Of a DNA stretch of 6,330 bases, positions 1 through 6,111 are shown in pieces (position 1 is the stretch's first letter; every line of letters begins with the position of its first letter). The stretch is from Undibacterium sp. Lineage in GTDB: Bacteria > Pseudomonadota > Gammaproteobacteria > Burkholderiales > Burkholderiaceae_D. The DNA lies in assembly GCA_019752975.1 (NCBI GenBank), contig JAIELM010000219.1, forward strand, positions 1-6,330, read 5' to 3'. The notes under the pieces are model-generated. The model ran no database searches and was not told the DNA's origin. It saw only the letters and a program-made list of their open reading frames with translations. Both the position numbers and the translations under genes were made by a program.

Positions 1-48
1 TTTAGCGGGAATCCAGCGACTTTTGTTTAGCAACTGACGCCACTGCAT
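1..48 (-). CDS. Possible start of an unidentified gene (partial, runs off left edge)
   Basis: An ATG at 48-46 opens a frame that stays open to the window edge: MQWRQLLNKSRWIPAK, 16 codons. A TTAGG lies 11 nt upstream and a promoter-like pair at 75-104. Sixteen codons are too few to prove coding. The pattern M-x-W-x-x-L-L-x-x-x-R resembles the N-terminus of some dGTPase-like HD-domain proteins, and it does not resemble FliL, which often follows FliK. That resemblance is from memory and weak. The alternative is that this is spacer and that a gene on either strand begins or ends outside the window. Confidence 0.3.
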   Translation of the reverse strand, partial: MQWRQLLNKSRWIPAK

Positions 49-74
49 TCCCGATTAAACCTAATGAATGACAT

Positions 75-104
75 AAAATAGGGTGGAGTACTTTAAATTT
101 TCAA
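75..104 (-). promoter_or_regulatory. Second candidate promoter, before the left-edge reading frame
   Basis: On the minus strand TTGAAA (104-99) and TATTTT (80-75) are 18 nt apart, so transcription would start near position 68, about 20 nt before the ATG at 48. The -35 match is good and the -10 match is partial (4 of 6). The location suits a gene starting at 48, but such matches are common in AT-rich spacers. Confidence 0.25.
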
Positions 105-133
105 CTTCGTCATAGAGGGCTGAATAATTACGT

Positions 134-177
134 TGAAGGAAAAGTTCGCAGTATTGCCGGATGGAACTTTTCGTTCA
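134..177. other. Inverted repeat (14-nt arms), possible terminator or 5'-UTR hairpin
   Basis: The left arm is tgaaggaaaagttc (134-147) and the right arm gaacttttcgttca (164-177). Thirteen of 14 positions pair, the exception being a G-G mismatch at 138/173, including a perfect 9-bp inner stem around a 16-nt loop. No T-run follows on either strand, so it is not a classic intrinsic terminator, although its 3' arm is pyrimidine-rich. It could end the fliK transcript, form a 5' leader hairpin for a promoter at 183-209, or be a protein-binding dyad. Confidence 0.6.
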
Positions 178-182
178 TGTAA

Positions 183-209
183 ATTATAGACTTGATTTGT
201 GTGATTCAA
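183..209 (-). promoter_or_regulatory. Candidate sigma-70-type promoter past fliK
   Basis: On the minus strand TTGAAT (209-204) and a perfect TATAAT (188-183) are separated by 15 nt, two short of the optimum. Transcription would start near 176, at the first base pairs of the inverted repeat at 134-177. It lies just 9 nt beyond the fliK stop codon. The perfect -10 box is the main support; the short spacer and AT-rich setting keep confidence low. No FliA-type (sigma-28) element was seen. Confidence 0.35.
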
Positions 210-217
210 CGATGGAA

Positions 218-2491
218 TTAGGCAAAAGTGTCAACTTCGCCTGTTGGTCGTGCGTTTTTTCGTGGGGTTTGTGGAACACTCATCTCCTGGGCATCGTTTG
301 GTAGTCGAGGACTTGATTGATTCCGAGCCTCAGTGCTAGCCCGCTGTTCTTGGGTAAAGGATGATTGGGATGAGGCCTGTGAGTCAACTGAGAATCCAGA
401 AAGGGTAATGCCCGCGTTTTCCATCATCTCACGCAGCTTAGGCGCCGCAGCCTGCACGGCCTCACGCACATCCAGATGGGAAGAGATGAAACTGGCATCG
501 ACTTGGTCATTACTGATCGAGAGTACGACTTGCAATGGTCCCAAGTCGGGTGGGTTAAGCGTGAGCTGTGCAGTCTGCTCGCCACCAGCCGCCATCCAGA
601 CGACTTTTTGTCCTAAGGCCTGATCCCAGGCTTTGGCGCCCACTCTGGGCGTCAGTTGCGTGTTGGCAGCGGCAACTTGATTGATGTCGTTGATGCCAAT
701 GCTAGGCTTGTTGTTTTGGATTGCAGATGACGGTGCAATGTTGTCGTGATTGTTCGACTTGTCATTTTCTGAAGAATGGGATTTTTCTGCAGTTTTTAAC
801 ACACTTTCAAATGCGCCTTTGGGTGTGGGCGTTGCCTTGCTTGAGTCAATTTGTGCATCGATCGATTGATCCACTGAACTAGATTTTTTAGCGGTCACAG
901 GCTCGATACTATCTGAACTTGCTGAGACATTTTGTGCATTGTTCAGCCCTTTGTTATTATTTTGCGGGACTATATGCGCATCGATTGCTTGATCTACTGA
1001 ACTAGATTTTTTAACGGTCGCTGCTTCGATACTCTCAGGGCTCGCTGAAGTATTTTGCGGCGTTATAGTAGGGAGTTTGGGGTCGTTAGGCTGCGGTATT
1101 GCGCTGCGGTTTTGGTTATTTGGTAGCGGTGGGCTGAAACTCGACTTGACTTCGGTTTCACGTGTTTTTGGTGCTGGGATTGCGTTGGCTACTACAGCAT
1201 CGGTGAGCTCGCCCTTAGCGTTGAGAGAAGACGTCACGATTTCATCTTGCGTGCCTATACTTATGTCGCTCTGCACATTGAACGCGGTTGGCGTATTTGC
1301 TGGTGTTGATGTTTGAACTGTGGATGCAGTTTGAGCCGCAGCAAGTGTTGTGTCCTTACTTGAACGACGCATCGCTGCTTCTGATTGCAGCGAAGTAGTG
1401 CTCGCTCCTGGTAATGATATTGTCGTTGTTGCGACTAGTGTTTGAGCCGATGTCGTACCATTGCCTGCTAGTTGCTGGCTGGCGGTGAGTGCTTGAGTCT
1501 CCACTGTCGAACTGAACTGTTTGTTGGTTTGCACATCTGCTTTTGCGTTTGCGAGCGAATCAATTTTGACTAGGCCGTTGACGACGGATTTGGTCTCCAT
1601 TGCTGTTTTGTCGGTATTAAGCGATACCGCAGTATTGGTTTGTGCGCTCGCCTTACCGTCTATTAAATTCGTGTTTATTAGGGTGGGTTTGTCTACCAGT
1701 TTTTCTATACTTGAGCTTGGCATTCTAGGACGAGTTGAGGTATTCCCTAGTGGGTCTTTTACCTTGCTATTGAGATCTGTTTTGCTTAATTCAAGTGGGG
1801 CTGGTTTTGTGCCCGTGTCTTGCGAAGAGGTGGTATTTTGAATCGATGACTTGGCAACGACTTCCGTTGTACTTTGGATGGGCTCAGCTTGTGCGGAACC
1901 TGAGTGAGTCGCGTTGTGTTGACTAGTGGGATCGGCAACATTCTCGGTCGTTGTGTCTTTGTTTTTGTCTTTGTTTTTGTTGTCGCCAGATTGAGCCGCT
2001 GCCGCGCCCAACTCGGGAGGGACGAGGATTTTATCTTTTGTTGGCGCGGCTGTTATTGCATTGGTCGTTGTTTGCGTAGTGGCTTCGGCGTCCGCTGGCG
2101 GTGAAGCGGAGGGCGTGATCTGCTGCAATTGCGCGACGAAGCTGAGTAGTTTGTCAGTCTCGCTCACAGTGTTTTCTTCATCGGTATTCGCTTGAGCAAG
2201 CTCCTCAGTTTGTGGCCTGTCGATCTTTTTTTCATGGGCGAGCTCCAAGTTATTAAGCTTGGCTTCTGCGTTGTTTGCCTCGATTGCCAGTTTGTTTTGA
2301 AGCTTATTTGACTGGATCTGATCTTGGTTTCTTTTACTTTGATTGGCGACTTCTGTTTTGAGCATAGCATTGAATCCACTAGTGCTTTTGTTTTCATGCG
2401 GATCGGCTCTGCCATTGACTGCCTGGTCTGGTTTAGTGGACTGAACCAGTGGTGCTTGTATGGTAGGTGGTGTTTGAGATGAGCTCAGCAT
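218..2491 (-). CDS. fliK: FliK, flagellar hook-length control protein (long form)
   Basis: FliK is exported during hook assembly, measures hook length, and through its C-terminal domain tells FlhB to switch from rod/hook to filament substrates. This product has 757 residues against 405 in Salmonella. Residues 1-615 are low complexity, rich in Thr, Ser, Asn, Ala and Gln, with no Cys and no Trp, as expected for an unfolded secreted ruler. The conserved hook domain lies at about 616-704, with AWDQALGQKVVWMAAG and LNPPDLGPL (645-653). The last residues, GEVDTFA, resemble the VDIFA ending of Salmonella FliK. Two imperfect 31-residue repeats lie at 477-507 and 518-548, and a KNKD repeat near residues 172-179. 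The ATG follows AGG (2501-2499) that overlaps the fliJ stop, spaced 7 nt. An 83-codon frame inside it is a shadow. The extra length lies in the ruler, not in the switch domain. Confidence 0.95.
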   Translation of the reverse strand: MLSSSQTPPTIQAPLVQSTKPDQAVNGRADPHENKSTSGFNAMLKTEVANQSKRNQDQIQSNKLQNKLAIEANNAEAKLNNLELAHEKKIDRPQTEELAQANTDEENTVSETDKLLSFVAQLQQITPSASPPADAEATTQTTTNAITAAPTKDKILVPPELGAAAAQSGDNKNKDKNKDTTTENVADPTSQHNATHSGSAQAEPIQSTTEVVAKSSIQNTTSSQDTGTKPAPLELSKTDLNSKVKDPLGNTSTRPRMPSSSIEKLVDKPTLINTNLIDGKASAQTNTAVSLNTDKTAMETKSVVNGLVKIDSLANAKADVQTNKQFSSTVETQALTASQQLAGNGTTSAQTLVATTTISLPGASTTSLQSEAAMRRSSKDTTLAAAQTASTVQTSTPANTPTAFNVQSDISIGTQDEIVTSSLNAKGELTDAVVANAIPAPKTRETEVKSSFSPPLPNNQNRSAIPQPNDPKLPTITPQNTSASPESIEAATVKKSSSVDQAIDAHIVPQNNNKGLNNAQNVSASSDSIEPVTAKKSSSVDQSIDAQIDSSKATPTPKGAFESVLKTAEKSHSSENDKSNNHDNIAPSSAIQNNKPSIGINDINQVAAANTQLTPRVGAKAWDQALGQKVVWMAAGGEQTAQLTLNPPDLGPLQVVLSISNDQVDASFISSHLDVREAVQAAAPKLREMMENAGITLSGFSVDSQASSQSSFTQEQRASTEARNQSSPRLPNDAQEMSVPQTPRKNARPTGEVDTFA
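380..646 (-). other. FliK C-terminal hook/substrate-switch domain
   Basis: These are codons 616-704 of fliK, the one well-conserved part of the protein (Flg_hook, FliK C-terminal family). Key features are W622 and W632, the only tryptophans in FliK, and the LNPPDLGPL motif at 645-653. A strand pattern QVVLSI then leads to DVREAVQAAAPKLREMM, the helix that corresponds to the AALPVLR region of Salmonella FliK. This domain binds FlhB and triggers the export switch. The following 53 residues are a flexible tail ending VDTFA. Confidence 0.88.
848..1063 (-). repeat. Imperfect tandem repeat in fliK, 123-bp period
   Basis: Two copies, at 971-1063 (codons 477-507) and 848-940 (codons 518-548), encode related 31-residue segments sharing 21 positions. 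The core KKSSSVDQ is identical, within QN.SAS..SIE..T.KKSSSVDQ.IDA.I. On the plus strand the 18-mer actgaactagatttttta occurs at 873-890 and 996-1013, giving a period of exactly 123 bp (41 codons), so the duplication kept the reading frame. The divergence between copies suggests an older event. Confidence 0.9.
1955..1978 (-). repeat. 12-bp tandem repeat in fliK
   Basis: The plus-strand unit gtctttgttttt occurs twice in direct succession at 1955-1966 and 1967-1978, followed by a truncated gttgtc. On the coding strand it gives alternating Asn-Lys-Asp-Lys residues around codons 172-179 (DNKNKDKNKD). The unit is a multiple of three, so gain or loss of copies would keep the frame. Confidence 0.85.
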
Positions 2492-2499
2492 GGGGTTAC

Positions 2500-2961
2500 C
2501 TAAATTTCGTCTGAGGCTTTGTTACTGAGTGCCTCTTTATAAAATAATTTTCGCGTTGCGCGTTCATCGGTTTGTTTTTGATCGCGCTTGGCTTCTTTAA
2601 TCTGTTCTGCTGCGGCATTTCTATTTATCAGGGTTTGGTAGGACAGGCGTTTTTTTTCGCATTCCTGCCAAATTCGCTTTTCGCGTTCTATTTTGTATTC
2701 TGCATCTTGAATAATTTTTTTCTGACCTACTGTTGCTTCGTCTAATTTGCCGATGAATGCTTGAAAATTGATGAACTGTCTTACATTCAAGCCTTGTCCC
2801 GCACTGGTTTGCAAACGCTGAGCATAGTCGCCGCGATACTGGGTTAGTAAGTTCAATTGATCGTTGGCCTCGTCGCGGGCTTTGATCGCTTTACCTAAAT
2901 TTTTTGCGGCAGTGGCGACATCGTTTTCAGCCAGTTCGATTAGTATGTTTAGCGCGGTCAT
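2500..2961 (-). CDS. fliJ: FliJ, flagellar export chaperone/ATPase stalk protein
   Basis: FliJ is a small coiled-coil protein that sits in the FliI ring like the gamma subunit of F1-ATPase. It contacts the FlhA export gate and recycles export chaperones. The product is 153 residues; E. coli FliJ is 147. It is highly charged and almost entirely helical in appearance. The pattern matches the family: an N-terminal LIELAENDVATAAKNLG (7-23), YRGDYAQRLQ near 42-51, W98 followed by KKRLSYQTLINR, and DQKQTDERATRK (127-138) near the C-terminus. The ATG at 2961 is the only sensible start, because an in-frame TAG lies within the upstream repeat. I see no Shine-Dalgarno sequence in front of it (AACCACG precedes the ATG). 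The stop TAG is 8 nt from the fliK ATG. Sequence identity to FliJ is typically low, so position between fliI and fliK carries much of the weight. Confidence 0.93.
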   Translation of the reverse strand: MTALNILIELAENDVATAAKNLGKAIKARDEANDQLNLLTQYRGDYAQRLQTSAGQGLNVRQFINFQAFIGKLDEATVGQKKIIQDAEYKIEREKRIWQECEKKRLSYQTLINRNAAAEQIKEAKRDQKQTDERATRKLFYKEALSNKASDEI

Positions 2962-2972
2962 CGTGGTTATGC

Positions 2973-3000
2973 ATCTATTCTGAATCTATTCTGAATCTAT
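2973..3000. repeat. 11-bp tandem repeat between fliI and fliJ
   Basis: On the plus strand the unit atctattctga occurs at 2973-2983 and again perfectly at 2984-2994, followed by a partial copy atctat at 2995-3000. It fills the middle of the 60-nt gap between the fliI stop and the fliJ ATG. This is the only intergenic space over 10 nt inside the operon. Each unit puts TAG on the minus strand. It looks like slippage-generated duplication; a function is not evident. Confidence 0.9.
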
Positions 3001-3021
3001 CTTAGCAAATATCTGCGTTTT

Positions 3022-4413
3022 CTAAAGTGAGAATAGGGCGGAAAGTCCCGCTAAGCTCTGCTCTATGGTGGCTTTTTCTTGTATATCTTGCTGTAAAAAT
3101 TCTTGTATTCGTTCGTATTTACGAATGGCTTCATCGAGTAGCGGATCGGCACCAGCGGAATACGCGCCCACGTTGATGAGGTCACGGCTGCGTTCATAGC
3201 GTGAGTACAGTTGTTTTAACTTGCGAGCGTGGGTTTGATGCTCTGGTGTAGTGATGCCATGCATGGCGCGGCTGATCGATTGTTCTATGTCGATCGCGGG
3301 ATAATGTCCGCTTTCTGCCAGTGTGCGATTCAAAACAATATGCCCGTCTAAAATAGCTCTGGCTGCGTCGGCAATTGGGTCTTGTTGATCATCGCCCTCG
3401 GTTAACACGGTGTAGAAAGCGGTAATCGAGCCACCACCAACACGGCCATTGCCAGCGCGTTCTACTAATATCGGCAATTTGGCAAAAACCGAGGGAGGAT
3501 AACCTTTGGTGGCGGGTGGTTCTCCTACCGCTAAGGCGATTTCACGCTGAGCCATGGCGTAGCGCGTGAGTGAGTCCATAATCAACAGAACGTTTTTATC
3601 TTGATCACGAAAATATTCTGCAATGGTGGTGGCGTAGGCGGCACCTTGTAAGCGCATGAGTGGTGGTGCATCTGCTGGTGCTGCTACCACGACCGCGCGA
3701 GCTAAGCCGGCTTCACCCAAAATTTCTTCGATAAATTCTTTTACCTCGCGGCCACGTTCGCCAATCAAGCCGACCACGATCACGTCTGCATTGGTATAAC
3801 GCGCCATCATTCCTAGCAGCACACTCTTACCAACACCAGAGCCGGCAAATAGGCCTAGTCGTTGACCGCGTCCGACGGTTAACATGGCGTTAATGGCACG
3901 AACCCCGACATCGAGCTTTTCTTTAATGGGAGCGCGGGTGAGCGGGTTGTAAATGCGCGCACCTAGAGGCGCTACAGCTCTAGTTACTAGAGGCCCTAAG
4001 GTATCTAAGGGGCGACCATTGGCATCTAAGACGCGACCCAATAGCTCTTCACCTACGGGTAAATGCTTGCTTCTATCGTTATTGCGTCTATGTTTTCCGT
4101 GCGGCTCAAAATGATGTTTGCTCGCCAGCGGAAAAACCGCAGCGCCCGGCAGCACACCATCGAGTTCACTTTGTGGCATCAAAAAGAGTCGGTCACCGTC
4201 AAAGCCCAATACCTCGGCTTCGATTTTTATACCATCTTGTAAATGAACTAAACAGGCACTGCCAACCGGCAACCTGATTCCGACCGCTTCCATGATCAGT
4301 CCAGTGACCTTGACTACCCTACCAGCTACCGTCTCAGTCTCAATATGTTGTAGTCGCCGGCGCTTGGCTTCTAGCTGAGCTTTCCAAGTTTCTGATGAGA
4401 TGTTGAGTTCCAT
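3022..4413 (-). CDS. fliI: FliI, flagellum-specific export ATPase
   Basis: FliI is the hexameric ATPase of the flagellar type III export apparatus, related to F1-ATPase beta. It helps unfold and load substrates at the cytoplasmic side of the export gate. The product is 463 residues, normal for the family. The N-terminal beta-barrel domain spans about 25-97. The Walker A motif AGSGVGKS is at 190-197, GERGRE at 218-223 carries the expected catalytic glutamate, and the Walker B strand VLLIMD is at 275-280. It is followed by the type III ATPase signature region ([11 protein letters not shown], then [12 protein letters not shown] at 299-310). The C-terminal helical domain includes RDLINVGAY (410-418). 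The ATG is 2 nt after the fliH stop, with GAGAG at 4426-4422 as a ribosome-binding sequence inside fliH. The Walker and signature motifs rule out a degraded copy. A virulence type III ATPase is unlikely given the flagellar neighbours. Confidence 0.98.
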   Translation of the reverse strand: MELNISSETWKAQLEAKRRRLQHIETETVAGRVVKVTGLIMEAVGIRLPVGSACLVHLQDGIKIEAEVLGFDGDRLFLMPQSELDGVLPGAAVFPLASKHHFEPHGKHRRNNDRSKHLPVGEELLGRVLDANGRPLDTLGPLVTRAVAPLGARIYNPLTRAPIKEKLDVGVRAINAMLTVGRGQRLGLFAGSGVGKSVLLGMMARYTNADVIVVGLIGERGREVKEFIEEILGEAGLARAVVVAAPADAPPLMRLQGAAYATTIAEYFRDQDKNVLLIMDSLTRYAMAQREIALAVGEPPATKGYPPSVFAKLPILVERAGNGRVGGGSITAFYTVLTEGDDQQDPIADAARAILDGHIVLNRTLAESGHYPAIDIEQSISRAMHGITTPEHQTHARKLKQLYSRYERSRDLINVGAYSAGADPLLDEAIRKYERIQEFLQQDIQEKATIEQSLAGLSALFSL

Positions 4414-4415
4414 GC

Positions 4416-5123
4416 TTAATGCTCTCTTGGGGCATTGCTGTCAACGCCTAAGAGCGTCTCGACGATGTTGGTCCACCGTGTCTGGTAGCTGGCGTCTTGC
4501 ACGTTTTTAGCGGTCTCTACCCGGCATCCACCACGGTCTAAATGTTCATCTTCGAGTAGTTTCCAACCGTCACTTTCCAAACTAGGCCCTAGGCTTTCTT
4601 TGACGAGCAGAACATCTTCTGGATGCAAAAAAATTTGCGCGGGCTGAGAGATGGCAGGGATTTTTTCTATCGCCGCTTTGATCACCGCGAAGATGGTTTC
4701 TGGTTTAAGTTCAAACTGCATCTTACACATGGCGCTGGCTAATTCCACAGCAAGCCCGATGAAGTCCTGTCCAATTTCTTGATGGGCGTTCCTGAGTTGG
4801 GTGATAAATTGCTGTTTAATTTCGCTGATCGAGTCAATTAAGGCCGAGCTCTGTGCTAGCGTCTCTGCATAGCCTAATTCTTTACCTTCTTGATGACCTA
4901 GGTCATATGCTTCTTGATAGGCTTGTTGGTAGGCTTCAGCATAAGCCTGCTTACGTGCTTTGGCTCTGATACGCTCTAGCTCTTCTTCACTGACTCTTAG
5001 CGCGGTTTCTGTGCGTTCAAGTTGCGCTGGACGAGCATCACCAAAGGAGGCCATTTCCCAACGTTGGTAGGCCGTTTGCTGTCCTTGAGCCTGTGACTGA
5101 TTTTGAGTCAAAATATCAGACAT
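4416..5123 (-). CDS. fliH: FliH, flagellar export ATPase regulator
   Basis: FliH is the peripheral stalk of the export ATPase complex. It binds FliI and docks it on the C ring through FliN. The product is 235 residues from the chosen ATG. A GTG 21 nt upstream (5144) would give 242 residues but has no ribosome-binding sequence, whereas the ATG has AAGG and GAAG at 5138-5130 and repeats the 8-nt overlap seen at fliF-fliG. The N-terminus carries YQRWEMASF (19-27), like the Trp-containing C-ring-docking segment of FliH. Residues 51-85 are a helix with Ala or Gly every fourth position, the family's AxxxA/GxxxG repeat. The C-terminal domain has the conserved [10 protein letters not shown] (195-204) and DASYQTRW (210-217) blocks that contact FliI. 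The stop is 2 nt before fliI, so the two are almost certainly co-translated. Confidence 0.95.
   Translation of the reverse strand: MSDILTQNQSQAQGQQTAYQRWEMASFGDARPAQLERTETALRVSEEELERIRAKARKQAYAEAYQQAYQEAYDLGHQEGKELGYAETLAQSSALIDSISEIKQQFITQLRNAHQEIGQDFIGLAVELASAMCKMQFELKPETIFAVIKAAIEKIPAISQPAQIFLHPEDVLLVKESLGPSLESDGWKLLEDEHLDRGGCRVETAKNVQDASYQTRWTNIVETLLGVDSNAPREH
4872..4958 (-). repeat. FliH AxxxA/GxxxG helical repeat (protein-level)
   Basis: Codons 56-84 of fliH (ATG numbering) place a small residue at every fourth position: A56, A60, A64, A68, A72, G76, G80, G84. Tyrosine often follows directly (Y61, Y65, Y69, Y73, Y85). This is the known FliH glycine-repeat region, here with an Ala half followed by a Gly half. 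At DNA level the region reads as recurring GCxTAx-type units rather than perfect repeats. It probably forms the tightly packed helix pair of the FliH dimer. Confidence 0.8.
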
Positions 5124-6111
5124 AAGAATCTTCGCCTTTTGCACCTAACATGATTTGGCCTTCGTCTGCTAAGCGACGTACGATCAAGAGAATTTGTTTT
5201 TGCTGCGCTTCGACTTCCGAAAGTCGTACCGGCCCTTTAGATTCTAAATCTTCGCGCATCATCTCTGCAGCACGTTGTGACATATTTTTGAAGATTTTTT
5301 CGCGCATTTCTGGATTCGCACCTTTCAGGGCGACAATCAAGGAGTCTGATTGAACCTCGCGTAATAAGAGTTGAATTCCTCTGTCGTCGATCTCTAAAAT
5401 ATTATCGAAGACGAACATTTCATCCATGATTTTCTCGGCCATATCGCCATCGTATTTGCGCAGATTTTCCATAATTGAGGCCTCGTTTTCCCCACTCATA
5501 AAGTTGAGAATCTCCGCCGCCGCACGGACACCACCGATGGATTTTTTCTTCAGGCTTTCATTGCCGGTTAATAGTTTTGTGAGTACATCGTTCAGCTCGC
5601 GCAAAGCGGCAGGTTGTATCCCATCTAAGGTGGCAATACGCAACACCGCATCGTTGCGCAAACGTTCGGTGAAATTATTGAGAATTTCGCTGGATTGATC
5701 ACTTTCTAGATGCACCAAAATAGTGGCGATAATTTGCGGGTGCTCGTTTTTGATGAGTTCTGCCACTGAGGGTGCGTCCATCCATTTGAGACTTTCTATA
5801 CCGCTGGCGTCTTTACCACCCAAGATACGATTAAGTAGCGACGCGGCCTTGTCATCGCCCAAGGCTTTGGTGAGAACGTTGCGGATGTAATCATCAGAAT
5901 CAAGGCCCACGGAGGAGCTGAGATCGGCCTTTGATTTGAAATCTTCTAGTACCTTGGAGATCGCGTCGTGTGGAATCGCACCGATGGTGGCCATTGCCGC
6001 ACCGATTTTTTGTACCTCGCGAGGCCCCAAATGTTTCATTACTTCGGCAGCGGCGTCTTCACCCAGTGCCAGCATTAAGGTAGCTGATTTTTGTATGCCA
6101 TCATCACTCAT
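5116..6111 (-). CDS. fliG: FliG, flagellar motor switch/rotor protein
   Basis: FliG is the part of the cytoplasmic C ring that touches the stator. It converts ion flow into rotation and links FliF to FliM. At 331 residues the protein has the normal family length. The N-terminal FliF-binding domain covers roughly 1-100. The middle domain has the EHPQ motif at 123-126, a FliM-contact site. A GGVRAAAEIL segment (193-202) holds the Gly-Gly hinge, and MFVF at 232-235 begins the C-terminal torque domain. The charged torque positions known from E. coli are conserved in kind: K263, R280, E287/D288 and R296 in GPVR. The start ATG lies inside the end of fliF (8-nt overlap, ATGAGTGA), with only a weak GGGTG upstream (6120-6116), which suggests coupling to fliF. 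The stop TGA overlaps the preferred fliH start by 8 nt. Nothing indicates truncation. Confidence 0.98.
   Translation of the reverse strand: MSDDGIQKSATLMLALGEDAAAEVMKHLGPREVQKIGAAMATIGAIPHDAISKVLEDFKSKADLSSSVGLDSDDYIRNVLTKALGDDKAASLLNRILGGKDASGIESLKWMDAPSVAELIKNEHPQIIATILVHLESDQSSEILNNFTERLRNDAVLRIATLDGIQPAALRELNDVLTKLLTGNESLKKKSIGGVRAAAEILNFMSGENEASIMENLRKYDGDMAEKIMDEMFVFDNILEIDDRGIQLLLREVQSDSLIVALKGANPEMREKIFKNMSQRAAEMMREDLESKGPVRLSEVEAQQKQILLIVRRLADEGQIMLGAKGEDSYV
5130..5138 (-). promoter_or_regulatory. Ribosome-binding sequence deciding the fliH start
   Basis: Read on the minus strand this is AAGGCGAAG, ending 6 nt before the ATG at 5123. AAGG has an 11-nt spacing and GAAG a 6-nt spacing, so either is a modest Shine-Dalgarno match. 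The competing GTG at 5144 has nothing purine-rich at the right distance. This favours the ATG start, where start and fliG stop overlap as ATGTCTGA. Confidence 0.5.

Larger units (their letters stand above)
49..217. other. Non-coding region downstream of fliK
   Basis: All ATG-initiated frames starting here on the minus strand (at 74, 113 and 178) stop within about 17 codons. Frames read in from the left on the plus strand stop by position 37. The region holds two promoter-like sequences reading left and one strong inverted repeat, listed separately. I see no canonical intrinsic terminator with a T-tract for the flagellar transcript. Confidence 0.7.

Noticed and set aside
1..59. Imperfect inverted repeat (cgggaat at 6-12 with attcccg at 47-53, plus ttta/taaa)
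   Set aside because: Only 7 contiguous base pairs around a 34-nt loop, with no T-tract; expected by chance often enough that I do not call it a terminator or operator.
101..239. Direct repeat tcaacttcg near 101 and 231
   Set aside because: Nine bases, with one copy inside the fliK coding end; not enough to suggest an attachment site or regulatory repeat.
1521..1841. Plus-strand open frame of 106 codons opposite fliK
   Set aside because: It lies entirely antisense to fliK, has no recognisable family, and arises from the Ser/Thr/Asn codon bias of fliK. The other plus-strand frames opposite fliG, fliF and fliK fail for the same reason.
2164..2415. Minus-strand 83-codon frame inside fliK
   Set aside because: It is out of frame within the fliK 5' region, Lys/Ser-rich with no family resemblance; a shadow frame.
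5121..5144. Upstream GTG start for fliH, adding seven residues
   Set aside because: It has no ribosome-binding sequence, and the internal ATG has AAGG/GAAG upstream and the same 8-nt overlap architecture as fliF-fliG. It is not fully excluded.
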